Positions 35,016-45,538 of a stretch of DNA of 52,500 nucleotides are shown here, piece after piece. The DNA lies in the NCBI GenBank assembly GCA_009760855.2, contig WPIO01000085.1:412501-465000 (forward strand). Direction: 5' to 3'. The position numbers and the translations under genes are program-made. Source of the stretch: Cristatella mucedo. Taxonomy: Eukaryota > Bryozoa > Phylactolaemata > Cristatellidae. How positions within the stretch are numbered: position 1 is the first letter of the stretch; each line of letters begins with the position of its first letter. Under the pieces are notes generated by a model, which was given only the letters and a program-made list of their open reading frames with translations, was not told the origin of the DNA and made no database searches.

Positions 35016-35189
35016 ACTAGAGTGTTGCCACGTTTACAGAGTTTGACGCGCTCGCCGTCTTGATTAGCTACGCCGGCGCCAGCCAGCCGGTCACGCGGCT
35101 TAATGAGGAGACTTCGGTGGACATGCGCTCAGTCGATCGTAAGTGAGCGTCGGTGTCTCAGCGGCAGAGAGATGGCGCGAAATCGCCCT

Positions 35190-35194
35190 CTCTC

Positions 35195-35228
<34 letters not shown>

Positions 35229-35277
35229 TCTCCCTCTCTCCCTCTCTCTCCCTCTCTCTCCCTCTCTCTCTCTTTCG
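35190..35277. repeat. (CT)n microsatellite
   Basis: About 85 bp of CTCTCT with CTGTCTGT interruptions, between the two pseudogene exons. Confidence 0.95.
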
Positions 35278-35679
35278 GAGGATCCCGCTCGCTCAGCGCT
35301 TTCGCACGGCCGGAAGTGCGCCTTCTGCCTTTTTGACAGCTCTCGTCAAGCCCGAGCGAAGAAGGTGTGAACGCATTCGCTCGCGCGTCAGGGGCTCGCG
35401 CGTTATGGTCGCGATCTGGTCACGTGGTGGAGCGAGCATCCTGACCTCGCAGCTGACCACTCGGCGGTCCGCCCACCCAGGCGCGCCGCCGCCGAAATTC
35501 CGCCGAGTCTTGTAATTCACAACATTTAGTCAGTAAAAACGTAACAGCAAAGCAAAGTTCCCTCACTTTCCTCGCCGACGTCGCACCTGTATTACCACTC
35601 AAATGGGTTGATAATTAAGTAGATCCTTCTAAATTTGCAGCTTTGCAATAAATCGCTTTTTTGAAGAAGCCCCAAAAAG

Positions 35680-35757
35680 ATTGTCCTACGATGCTTTATT
35701 ATATAATCCCATGGTGCTTTCGTTATATTGTCCCATGATGCTTTCGTTATAATCTCC
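35680..35757. repeat. Three-copy ATGCTTTCGTTATA unit
   Basis: About 25-bp units (CCCATGATGCTTTCGTTATA), one diverged. Inside the pseudogene intron. Confidence 0.6.
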
Positions 35758-37154
35758 TTGTTAATTGGTCTTGTGACCTTCACAGTACGTAGTATGCCGG
35801 TGTAAGCGTATGCCTCGCTCCTTTGAGTAACCTTCCACGCTCTACTTGAACTTGTCAACTCGAGGATCAAGGATATATACAGATATATAGATTTTGCGGA
35901 TAAACTCTATATCCCATTTTCATAGTGGTTTAAGATAGCCTAAACCAGCTGCTAACAGTTCTTATGTCTCCAATAACCCCTATTTCGCTTAATGGCAAAG
36001 CTTTTCGGCAGCTGTTTAGGAAGTAAATGCAATTCACTCGGATAAGAGGTCATTCACGATGTCTCAAATAGACCGGTAACATCGCTGCAGATGCAAAGTC
36101 CATCTTTCCCCGACTGAATAAGTTACAAAAATCTGGTGACACTTTCTCTGACATATTCATGAGCACAACTCACGTGAGTCTTCTTCAGGCTGGCACTTGG
36201 ACCTCACCACCATCATTGTCACGGTCACGATGGCCCTAGCCGCTGCGTCCTTGAATACGATCGCCCTGGTCGCGGTGTGCAGTCGGCGAGAGAAAATGAA
36301 GCCGGTATATAAGTACCTCATCGTAAACTTGTTCGCCACGGACCTGATCATTGCCACCGTCGGCGCCGTAAACGTGGCTTTCACATACGAGGCGATGATC
36401 TGCATGATATACGATGAGCACCTGCATTGGAGCAGGAGATTCGTCTCCTCGCTGCTCGTGAACTCCTGAAGAGTCCTGCTCTTCGCCAACTTGCTCACGC
36501 TGCTGCTGCTCGCCGCCGAGCACGTCGTCGCCTGCCGCTGGCCGCTCTGGCACAAGGCCGTCGTAAGGTGGCGCAAGGTGGCGCTGGCGGTCGTCGCCTT
36601 CTGGGTAGCCCCGTGCACGCCAGCAGCCATCTTTGCAGCCTTATACTACGCAAAGAGAGTGCGCATTCCAATCTCGGAGGCTGACAACGATTTCAAAACC
36701 AAGACGTGAATCCACGCCACCGGGAGCACGATCGTGGCACCCTGTACGTCGCCGTCACAGGCGCGGTGCTCGCCACTATGCTCGGCACGTACGGCTACAT
36801 TCTCTATCTCATGCGCGTCGCCAGCATCAGCAAATCGGGGGCGGCGAAGAAGCGCCGGCCGCCGCGCCCCGTGGTGACGACGCTGCTCCTGCTGCACTCC
36901 TTGGTCACCTCCTTCGTCACCTCTTCTGCTTCGTGACGAACTTCAGCCGGGCGGTCAACCCGATCTCACAGTCAACCTACAAAGAGCTGCTTTTGCAGAC
37001 GAAGGACGGCAGCTTTCCGACGACCAAGCTGCAGCTCGTCTACGTGCTGCCGGGCGTGCTCAGCGCCGTCCTTGACCCGCTCATCTACTGCTCGCGAACC
37101 GAGGAGGTCAGGCTCTTCCTGCTCAGGCTGCGCCGAAGATGCTGTGCAGCCTGA

Positions 37155-38204
37155 GCCGGACTCTTTTTTCTCTCTCATCGATTCCGACGAGCCCCACTTG
37201 TCGGTATTGGATCCCCGGTGTCGTACCACTCGTCGCTGACCGACCAACTGCTCGCCTGCGCCCGCGCCTGCGCCTGAGCGGCCGTCGGCTGGCTTCCGGT
37301 GACGACTGAAGCTTCGCGAGGTGCCTCTCGTTGACTTCTTCGACGCTTGACCTTTGCCCCTCGGCCCCGAGCCGCGTGCCCTAGCCACTGCCCTTGACAC
37401 TGCCGACGCCACTGAATAGCACACTCTCAGCGACGTATAACCAGCGTGTGACTATAGAATCATAACCATATTATATATATATATATATATTATCTAAATA
37501 ATACGTATATGTATATATGTACAGCGTATACGTTCAAATATTATAATACATGATTGTTTCTTAGCCGGAGGAGCCCCGCCCTGCCGGGGCCGTGGGGGCT
37601 ACCAGCGACTCTCGGTTCAGGGACCTCGCGGCTTCCAAGTCGAAAATGACGTCCCAGACGCACAGCCGCTATGGTTATATTATATATAATATATATTATA
37701 ACTATTTAATCGTATGACCAGCGTGTAACTATCGTACCAGCCCATTCGCTTGCAGTTCTACGCTGTTGTAGCGACGCGACTTTTTCGAATGGCGCTGCAC
37801 ATTTTCGATGGCTTACCTAGTTTCCAATCGTGGCCAATGCAGATATAAGGCTGCAGCTGATAGCTACGTAGTCACTGTAAGCTGCTCTCTCATTCTCCTG
37901 CTTTACCTTTCTGCCGTCGCGAAGAATCCATAAGGGATACACGTCATACGAGTAACTTCCGGCCCCGGTCGTGCTTTTTACCAGACGTGTCTTGTGTCTT
38001 ACAGTTGCCATCAGCAGGCACGTGACCATGACCGGCACGTGACCGGGACGCCGTCGTCAGGTCAGCTGATGTACCATGATGATACCGATGATGTAACCAC
38101 TGTAATCTTTGCTCTTAAGCTTAGCTCCACATCTAATAAGGAATCAATGAGGAATTAAACGAACAATCTCTGACCTAATTACTCGTCGTGGTTTTTGCCA
38201 GGCT
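37155..38204. other. No gene recognised
   Basis: Downstream flank of the pseudogene. Contains (TA)n at about 37470-37490 and A+T palindromic runs (37675-37700). No supported exon. Confidence 0.4.
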
Positions 38205-38480
38205 GCGTGCTTGATTGCATCATATTGTCGCTATTACGAACGGTAGGCCAGCAAGCAGTGAGTTACAGAAGTCAAGACGGGCTGTCACAAATGCATCGAC
38301 CAACCTATGTTGGGCAGAGCCAATTTTGAGCGTTAACTTTTCCCATTTCTTAATCACTCTCTGTTTTCCCATAACTAGTAGCTTGATTTTATAATCATTC
38401 AACTTAAGAAAGTTTGCTGCCATCCATATGCGGATTTCATCAATACATGCAGCAAGGAAGTAGAGAGAATTCGACGCGTA
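38205..38480 (-). mobile_element. LINE coding fragment, minus strand
   Basis: Codes for IDEIRIWMAANFLKLNDYK and VDAFVTARLDFCNSLLAGL with a deletion between them compared with 21371-21895. Ends at the 35-bp tandem array. Confidence 0.8.
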
Positions 38481-38490
38481 TGCGTAGCAA

Positions 38491-38829
38491 CGCCTTGCCA
38501 CTGTGACCTTTGTGACCCTTGCCAACGCCTTGCCACTGTGACCTTTGTGACCCTTGCCAACGCCTTGCCACTGTGACCTTTGTGACCCTTGCCAATGCTT
38601 TGCCGCTGTGACCTTTGTGACCCTTGCCAACGCCTTACCACTGTGACCTTTGTGACCCTTGCCAATGCTTTGTCTCTGTGACCTTTGTGACCCTTGCCAA
38701 CGCCTTGCCACTGTGACCTTTGTGACCCTTGCCAATGCTTTGCCGCTGTGACCTTTGTGACCCTTGCCAATGACTTGCCACTGTGACCTTTGTAACCCTT
38801 ACCAATGCCTTGCCACCGTGACCTTTGCT
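38491..38829 (+). repeat. 35-bp tandem array with nuclear-receptor half-sites
   Basis: Nine full units and a partial tenth. Each has TGACCTTTGTGACCC, two TGACC half-sites (complement AGGTCA/GGGTCA) spaced by 4 nt. Units 3 to 8 alternate between CGCCTTGCCA/CGCCTTACCA and TGCTTTGCCG/TGCTTTGTCT starts, so a 70-bp dimer was probably amplified. Open minus frames are repeat artefacts. Confidence 0.92.
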
Positions 38830-39578
38830 TTACTCGCTCGTCCTATTTAAAAGGCTCCTCAGTGTTCACTTAGGAATATACGCCTGCTGAAACCTTACCG
38901 CATTCTCTTCATTTATTCTTCTACCACGGAGATGGATGGTACAGGCTTTGCGTTGTTGGTAATTTTCAGAGAGCTACGAGGTCGGCGGCGACTAATTCTG
39001 CATTTACCCGCCGGTGAAGCCTCAACTTGCGTGTGACAGCCAAATATCAGTTCCAACCGAGTGACGAGACCGATGACTGATGTCAGAGGTCTGAGGTCAG
39101 AGGTACGCAATTAATGGACGAGACTCAGAGAACTCAAAGAACTGGCTTTGATAAGTCTTTACACCTCACTGAATTTGCTAACCACTGATGCCAGCCAATC
39201 CACGCTGATCGCTTCACCTTTGACCTTGAGTAAAGTCCTTGGCGCCTAATTACGCTCGCTCAGCTCCTGGCCTGCAAAGATCCTTGACCTGCAATAATCC
39301 TTGACCTGCGTAGCGAACGCAACGGCATGCCAGCCAGCCAGAGGCTCTAGACGTCGATTCGGTGCTTGACATTGAGTAGTCTGATTGATAGAAGATTGAG
39401 CCACGAGTCGTGTCCAATGGAATTCGCAGCGATCTAGATGAGACGTCGCAAATGAGCGAACTGAGTTTGGGCGTCGCACCCTTTAATTCTCTTTAAGTCT
39501 CTGCTTTAATTTTTGAAAATGCTCGTTTGAACTCAAATCAGGGCTGAAATTGAGCCGATTTGACAACAGAGGCTCTTT
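38830..39578. other. No gene recognised
   Basis: Unique-looking sequence with scattered TGACCTTGA / TTGACCTG half-sites around 39215-39310 but no array and no supported exon. Confidence 0.4.
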
Positions 39579-39634
39579 GCTGTACCAAAACTACTTGCCA
39601 GAGGATGACCTCTGGCAAGTAGTTTTGGTACAGC
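39579..39634. repeat. 26-bp perfect hairpin with 4-nt loop
   Basis: Arms 39579-39604 and 39609-39634 pair perfectly; the arm contains TACCAAAACTACTTGCC; loop ATGA. No repeat family is recognised in it. Confidence 0.95.
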
Positions 39635-39725
39635 TTTCCCAGATTAATTCACTGAGAGTGAAAGCGCCAATATTTGAGATCTTTCTTCCTTGTGCAGCTC
39701 TGCGATTACAGAGCTACAGGCTCGT

Positions 39726-39834
<109 letters not shown>

Positions 39835-39964
39835 ATGTAAGGATCGCGTGAGACCAATAGCTAGCGGTGCACAGCGAAATCGCCAGCAGCAGGAAGCCGA
39901 ATTGTCTTTCCGTCGCCGTGTACATACGGCTGCGATTGCTCTTGGTCTCAGTCCCAACAAGCAT

Positions 39965-40085
39965 TTTCATTCAAGACTTTGGTTTTAATTTTCATTCAAG
40001 ACCGAAAGCGACTTAGGGTTTGAGTGTTATATAGAAAAACTCTTCTGCATAACACCCAATTAGTCTCGGTGACTTTGTGGAGTTA
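39965..40085 (-). repeat. Family C, 5' half, minus strand
   Basis: GACCGAAAGCGACTTAGG, TAGAAAAACTCTTCTGC and GACTTTGTGGAGTTA are the complement of the 5' half of 22876-23072. Confidence 0.65.
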
Positions 40086-40403
40086 CAGACGAAGATACAT
40101 AAAATCACATCATTACAAAAGCACACGCATTTAAGCAGGACTAGATTCGACCGACTCCAACGTAATCTAATCTCTTGTCAGATAGAATTCCAGCGAGATA
40201 TAGGGTTCTCCATCGCATTCTCTACCTCTCATTCACTTCTTCTTTGTGTGGCTCGATTTTCGTGCGACGGCCATGTTATGTCATTCCTATGTCTGCTTGT
40301 GGATCAGTCGCAGGAGTTATGGCCCTTGATTTAGGCGGCTGATCTCTGACGCCTTTTTTCGACCTCCTTGCCCTTTGATGTAATAATAATAATAATAAAT
40401 CCT

Positions 40404-40560
40404 AGCTGAATAAACAGCCTCTTTTTGTATAGCGACAGAAGAGCCTTTACGGCTATCACCACCGCTTGCAGTGGCGATACAGAATCGCCCACCGCAGGAA
40501 TCGAACTCGGGGCCGAGGTCGTGAAAGCAACCGCCTTACCTAGTGTGCCATCACGGCTCA
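40404..40560 (-). mobile_element. SINE A, minus strand
   Basis: AACAGCCTCTTTTTGTATAG to GTGCCATCACGGCTCA; part of the B-box region is deleted (GGAATCGAACTCGGGG). Next to an (ATA)n run. Confidence 0.85.
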
Positions 40561-40578
40561 CCGATGTACATTCATTAA

Positions 40579-40642
40579 TTCATTGCTAGGTCCTTTGGTA
40601 AAGATATATATATATATATATCCTTACCAAAAGACCTAGCAA

Positions 40643-40646
<4 letters not shown>
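40579..40646. repeat. Inverted repeat around (TA)n
   Basis: TTCATTGCTAGGTC and the rest of a 26-bp arm (two mismatches) flank a short TA run; right arm 40621-40646. Confidence 0.85.
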
Positions 40647-40684
<38 letters not shown>

Positions 40685-40689
40685 TAATA

Positions 40690-40827
40690 ATAATATTGCA
40701 CTTGATATTCATTTTGTTTGTTTTTCAAGCATGATTTTACTTACTATTCTATTGCGTATCACTTTGCAGCAAATGTAAAGCGCCTAGAAAGAGATTAAGT
40801 TCTCTGAGGGCGCTTTATCAAGTGCAA

Positions 40828-40842
<15 letters not shown>
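40690..40842 (+). mobile_element. LINE 3' tail, plus strand
   Basis: AAGCATGATTTTACTTACTA, GCAAATGTAAAGCGCC and AGAGATTAAGTTCTCTGAGG, (ATT)n tail: practically the same as 23820-23965, so probably a young copy of the same subfamily. It is preceded by (TA)n. Confidence 0.88.
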
Positions 40843-40859
<17 letters not shown>

Positions 40860-41216
40860 TATATATACAATGGTCGAAGTAAGAGCGTGTAGGGAGCTGG
40901 CTGTTGGCGAGAGTAGGCCGCCCGAGTGAGGGCGTGGCTGTAACATGCAGAAGGCCCAAGCGATGGCGCAGTCGAAATACACCTGCTTGAGGCCTTTGAG
41001 GGCTTCGTGCGGATTTGTGCCGGAGCTGTTTTATCGGGCGTGTTTCGCTTCATCTGCGTGCTTCATCCATCAGTGCGGAATTCGTCCTACACTTGGCCTT
41101 ATGCAGATGGTCTGCTTAGCGCGGCTTAGCGGAGCAGCGTACCTATGTGCTGTGCTTAGTTTCAGTTTTATTTTAACTATTTTCACGCGTGGGCCTGCTG
41201 CTTCGCCACAACAGTA

Positions 41217-41353
41217 GCTGGCAAGCTCGTCTCAGCGGTAAAGGTGCTCGCCCAACCAAGGTCTGACCGAGGTCGTGGGCTCGAACCCCGTGGCATATAC
41301 GAAGTGCCTGAATAGAGATTACGTTCTCTTAGGGCGCCATAATACAAATGAAT
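41217..41353 (+). mobile_element. SINE B, plus strand
   Basis: CTCAGCGGTAAAGGTGCTCG (A-box side), GGGCTCGAACCCC (B box) and GCCTGAATAGAGATTACG with GGGCGCCATAATACAAATGA. The best-kept SINE B head here; (ATTTT)n tail. Confidence 0.85.
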
Positions 41354-41579
41354 TATTTTATTTTATTTGTGTTATCTCACGGGATCACACCAAAGACTAC
41401 TACAAAGTCGGTCACGCACGTAAAAGTGTGGTCGCGACGGGTGCTTGAAATAAGATTTCCTATTTCTAAAATGTTGGCACCTGCTGAAAACCCATCTTGA
41501 ACATGCAATGCTCGCTAGTGCGAGGAGATACAGCAGCAGCGCGATTAGCCATGTCCATGCCAATGCCTGAACAAGCAGA

Positions 41580-41775
41580 CGCCCGGAAGTGGCGCAGCCG
41601 CTTCCGGCCACACATATACAGGGTCGCTCTCTAACCCAGGTACGGAGCTACCGGAAGAGACTAGCGAGTTTCGGATGGGGGCGGCGGCTGAATCCACATA
41701 TTAGACTTATTAGACCCCCCCCCCTCCGCCCAACCCGGTCCCACGCAAGAGAAACCGGAAACGGCATGGCCGACT
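41580..41775. promoter_or_regulatory. Cluster of ETS-type sites
   Basis: CCGGAAGTGGCG and GCTTCCGG face each other (41583-41608), and ACCGGAAGAG and ACCGGAAAC follow (about 41651, 41754). This looks like a TATA-less promoter at the left edge of the GC-rich domain; no gene is fixed to it. Confidence 0.4.
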
Positions 41776-41929
41776 GCTCCCATGCTTAGACGACTCGCTG
41801 TAGTTGGTACTAGTACTCGTCGTCGCTGTTTCGCAGCCTACAGAACTGATTTGAAGGGACTAATTTTTTTTAGCAATTCTTTAGGCCAAGGATCTATCCT
41901 TGAAGCTATTGGCGTCAAACGCTAGAGAC

Positions 41930-43060
41930 CGAATTCAAGCCCGCGTCCTACGCGGCGTCCTACGCGGGACCCGTGGCGCTCGCCCGAAGGCGTTGTCGTC
42001 CCAGCGGCTTCCGCCGCACCGAGCGCCGAGCTGGTCGAGCCGCGCAAGAGCGAACGCTCTTTTCCGGCGGCGCGCGCCAGACGAGCCGCGGCGCAGCGGC
42101 GCTTCGAGACAAAGCTCAGCGTCAAGAAAACGACGGAGACGGTCAGCGTGCGCTGCTCGACCCTACCGCCGGAGCGCCCGCGACCCGCTCTGCCGGCGCG
42201 CTGAGCAGCGCCGTCGCGCGAGGAAGCGCGAGAAATGGCGGAAAGTCGGCCTCGCCGGCGCTCGCCGGCGGTCCAGGTGCGGGCGCGCATCGTCAGCGCG
42301 CCTAGTTACGTCGGCGCGCCGACGTCAGAACGAGCGAGAGAAAGCGGTAGCAGCCGACGCCAATTACCTTCGCAGGTAACGGCGAACGGATGCCACCGTA
42401 GCGGACGACCGCAGCCCGAGGGGAAAAAAGATACACGATCGGTCGAGTGTTGTCAGGCGGTCGGCAGACCGCAAGCAGACGAGTCGCCGCCGCCGCCGCG
42501 CTTCAAGTTTGCCGCTCAGAGCGCGTGCCGCGGCGGCCGCCGCCGCGGCACGCGCGAAGCCGGCCCACCGCACAGCGGCTCCGAGCTACGCGGCCGTCGC
42601 GGCGGCGGCAGAGGCGGCGGCGGCGGCGGCGGCGGTGGCTACAGAATTAAGGTCGAATCCAATTAGTTTGCCGTCGGTTCTCGCTCTAAGCGCGGCGTCC
42701 GCGCGGCGTCCGCTGGCCCCAAAGAGGCCGGCGACGCGGCGACCGATAGACGTCACTGCTGGTGCCGCCGCCACCGCCTCTTCGTCGCCGCCGGCGTAAA
42801 GTTGTTCGCCTGCTGCTGCGGTACTCGTAGAGGGCGTACTTTCAGCACGAACGTCTCTCTTTTCGCCGCCATTTTGTGCCTCAAAATCACCGGATCGCTA
42901 GTGGCAAGATAATTGCCTCCTGCGTCGGAGATCGCAAGCTCCACCGACCGAAAACCACAGTCGCTCCCGCGTCGCTTCGCTGCGCCGCTTCCGGTATGGA
43001 CGCCTGCGGCGGCGGCGGCGGCGACGAGGATCGCCCTTAAATCTCGCTCGCATCGCCGCA
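41930..43060. promoter_or_regulatory. CpG-rich domain, part 1, with candidate starts
   Basis: Very GC-rich. A plus ATGGCGGAAAG at 42235 opens MAESRPRRRSPAVQ before CAG|GTGCGG. A minus AAAATGGCGGCG (ATG at 42870-42872) opens MAAKRETFVLK up to AAA|GTACGC at 42840. At 42560-42660 one plus frame is RGG-rich and another Ala-rich with PSYAAV; the choice cannot be made by eye. A 16-bp hairpin lies at 42521-42555. No product is recognised. Confidence 0.3.
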
Positions 43061-43075
43061 CAGATTGATTTCCAC

Positions 43076-43134
43076 ATATAATAATATAATATAATATAAT
43101 ATAATATAATAATAATATAATAATAATATAATAT

Positions 43135-43166
<32 letters not shown>

Positions 43167-43172
43167 ATAATC
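43076..43172. repeat. (ATA)n / (TA)n microsatellite
   Basis: A+T-only tract splitting two GC-rich halves. Confidence 0.95.
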
Positions 43173-43229
43173 ACTATTATCGATTGCATTTAGAGCAAGC
43201 ACGCGTCACAAAAGATTGTCGTCACCACG

Positions 43230-44480
43230 GAATGGTTTCACGGCGGCGGCGGTGCACGTAGCTCGCCGCTGCGCACCGCCGCCGCCGCCGGTCTCTGCGA
43301 CGCGCGGGCGGGCGGGGTGGACGGGGGCGGGACCAGGGCCGAGCCCATCCCGAGCGCCCGGCCTTCCCAGCCGCCGCTAGCAGCCGTCGGCAGCGCTCCG
43401 TCCAAGCCGCCGCCGCCCGCCCCCCCCCCCGGCAGCGACCCCGCTCCCCAGCGCTCCCGCTCACCGGCCGCCGCCGGGCGGGGCGGACGGTTCGACCGCG
43501 CTGAGGCTTCAAGCAGCAGCCGACCGCTCGGCCGACCACGAAGTTGGTCGCTGACCGGCGGCGGCAGCGCAATGCCGGCACCACTCCCCCCCCATCGACG
43601 TTGCGGCCCTCGACTCGTATGGGCGTGGCCACGAGCGGCCGCAGAGGGCCGTCGCCTCTTGGTGGCGCCAGCGCCAGTCGCCAGGAGCCGACAGAGAGAG
43701 TGCGGGCGCTGCCAACTTGACGCCGAAAAAATGGCGGCGATAAAACAACAGACCGCTCTGCCGGTCAAGCAAGCGAGGGTACCTAACGGTGGGCAGACAC
43801 CAGCCGCAGGTGCGAGCGAGCTCGCGCGAGGTTAAATCGGGCGGCGGCGGCCGCCGCCGCGGAAAGATCAATCGATCGGGTGCTCATTATAGGACAGCGA
43901 AAATGGGAGCAACAGCCGATTGATGCACACCGTCCTCTACCGCACGCGCGCGCGCGTGCGCGCGCCGCGGCGGCGGCCCGAGAAAGACCCCGTTGCAGCG
44001 GCGGCCTCGCGAGGGCGCGCCGCCGCGCGAGGCGCTCGAAGCGGGCCAGCCATGAGCGACGCTTGAACCGTCGTTCGTTCCTCGTCGTCACCGTCTTCTC
44101 TAACGTTCGAACGGCCGGCGGCGGCGGCCGCCGCCGCGCGAACGCCATCGCATTTCCTTATTTCTGCCAGTACCGCGCGCGCCGAAAGCTCGCCTAGCGG
44201 TAAAGGGCGTAGGGACGCTCGCGCCGCCGCCGCCACCGGCGAGCGCCAGGCACGCGCGCGCGCGTGCGAGCGACGGGCTCTCCGCATGGCTGAGACGGAG
44301 CAATAAAATCAGAGGCCCGTCTGGAACGTTTAAAAAATCCCCGGAGCCGCCGCCGCCGCGTGGTGGAGAAGCAACGCGGTGCTATTAATCGCTCACCGTT
44401 GCCGCTGCAAAAAAGTACTATCATCTGCTCGCGCACGTGGCGCCATTTAAAGATGGAGCGCGGCGCACTGCTGCCCGCCA
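43230..44480. promoter_or_regulatory. CpG-rich domain, part 2
   Basis: CGCCG-rich with poly-C runs. It holds the two better start candidates described separately (43731 plus and 44481 minus) and several GGCGGCCGCC palindromes. Long ORFs on all frames are due to composition. Confidence 0.35.
43731..43810 (+). other. Candidate first coding exon
   Basis: GAAAAAATGGCGGCG (ATG at 43731) opens a frame MAAIKQQTALPVKQARVPNG that ends near GCAG|GTGCGA (about 43810), with an earlier possible donor GTACCT. The residue mix is not the Arg/Ala/Gly bias of neighbouring frames, which favours real coding. Product not recognised; no second exon placed. Confidence 0.33.
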
Positions 44481-44481
44481 T
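44397..44481 (-). other. Candidate first coding exon
   Basis: TAAATGGCGGGC (ATG at 44479-44481, minus) opens MAGSSAPRSIFKWRHVREQ and continues through a hydrophobic MIVLFC stretch to CAACG|GTGAGC, a consensus donor; phase 1. The residues are unlike the surrounding compositional frames. Not recognised; the next exon would lie to the left on the minus strand. Confidence 0.38.
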
Positions 44482-45110
44482 TTAGAGGCGCTCGAACGCT
44501 AAGCCATAAAAGACCGCACCAACGCGGGCGAACTGCGTCTGCGAAGTAGCAATTTGCAGCGCCAGCGGCGCGGCCTCAGCTCTGCCGCAGCTGCCGCCGC
44601 CGCCGCCGCGGACTCGCCGCTCGCGTTCGGTGCATAAAGAAGAGTCGGACACGGCGAGCGCGCGCGCACGCGCTTGAGGAGTTTGCTTGCTTGCTTGTTT
44701 GTTTGTGTGTCGCTTGGAGTTTCCCGACATCCGGCCGCCGTCCGCTTGCAGCCCGCTGGCCGCCGCCGCCTCGCTGTGCGTAGAGCGTGCGAGTACGCGC
44801 CATTGCGCGCTGATAGGCGGCAGCTCGAGGCTAGCAGACGCCAGAGCCTGTAGCTCGCGTTGCGTTCGTCGCGAAAGACTTCGCCCAGGGCCGCGCGTGA
44901 TGCGTTCGGGACAACGTCATCTGGCGGTAGAAGGAGCGGCAGAGAGCGAACCTCGACGCGTCGAGCTGTGCCGAAGGCAAGAAACGACTCTCGGCGTCCC
45001 AGACTTGTCCGGACTCGCCCAGACTCGCCAGCCTCTCTTTTAGTCTGCAGTCACAAGTCCGACTACTGAGCCGAATACCACCGTTTCTCTCAAGCACTAC
45101 CGCATATCTC
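44482..45110. promoter_or_regulatory. CpG-rich domain, part 3
   Basis: GC-rich flank without a fixed gene, with a GCTTGCTTGCTTGTTTG repeat at about 44686-44706. Confidence 0.3.
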
Positions 45111-45112
45111 TT

Positions 45113-45113
45113 G

Positions 45114-45176
<63 letters not shown>

Positions 45177-45238
45177 TATATATATATATAGAAAGAAAAT
45201 GGCGAAAGAGAAGCTGAATCGTCAACAGAATGTAACAG

Positions 45239-45269
<31 letters not shown>

Positions 45270-45312
45270 AAATTCTGTTGACGATTCAGCCACTCTTCCA
45301 CCATTTTCTTTC
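45113..45312. repeat. Microsatellites and a 46-bp imperfect inverted repeat
   Basis: (TA)n(GA)n at 45113-45174; then arms 45191-45236 and 45267-45312 around a (TA)n loop. The arms share GCTGAATCGTCAACAGAAT exactly and differ at about six sites overall. Confidence 0.9.
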
Positions 45313-45354
45313 CCTCCGCTCGCAGCGCTCCCATTTACGTTTCCTCCGCTCTCT

Positions 45355-45450
45355 GCCGTGTTTCCTGTACTCGCTCGACTGCAGCCATTTCGGAGCCGCA
45401 ACTTCCGGGTCCTTCCGGCTCACCAGGAGGCGGAAGCTGCAGCCGGCGCC
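45355..45450 (-). promoter_or_regulatory. ETS sites and YY1-like minus ATG
   Basis: ACTTCCGGGTCCTTCCGG on the plus strand, about 25 bp from a minus-strand CCGAAATGGCTGCAG (ATG at about 45388) opening MAAVERVQETRQRAEET before a stop. It may be a promoter with a short first exon. Unresolved. Confidence 0.3.
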
Positions 45451-45538
45451 CGTTTGTACGTCCACCTCGTGTCGCTCCGAGCCAACGTCTATGGCCTTAA
45501 TTTGCCATGGCTAATTGTCAAGCATCTGTCGCCCGAGT

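Larger units (their letters stand above)
35040..37154 (+). pseudogene. Second PA-7TM receptor copy, exons 2 and 3 only, broken
   Basis: Exon 2-like: 35040-35138, after TTTACAG and before GTAAGTGAG, phase 1 at both ends, coding FDALAVLISYAGASQ and RLNEETSVDM, which aligns without gaps to the second half of the Goliath-type PA domain (IAVMI... LEKNISVQM pattern). Exon 3-like: 36189-37154, after CTTCTTCAG, phase 1, a 7TM domain clearly related to 26452-27497 (LIVNLFATDL, NLLTLLLLAAEHVVACRWPL, DPLIYCSRTEEV). It is dead: TGA at 36467-36469 where the first copy has a Trp codon, a frameshift near 36700 and another near 36915. The DRY position reads EHV. No first exon is found upstream, where LINEs, SINE A and GC-rich sequence now sit. 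Exon spacing (1.05 kb) is like that of the intact copy (1.35 kb), so the exon pair was duplicated together. Confidence 0.72.

Noticed and set aside
38220-38770. ORFs with ARVTKVTVARRWQGSQRSQ repeats
   Set aside because: They translate the 35-bp array on the minus strand; unit shifts explain the several overlapping frames.
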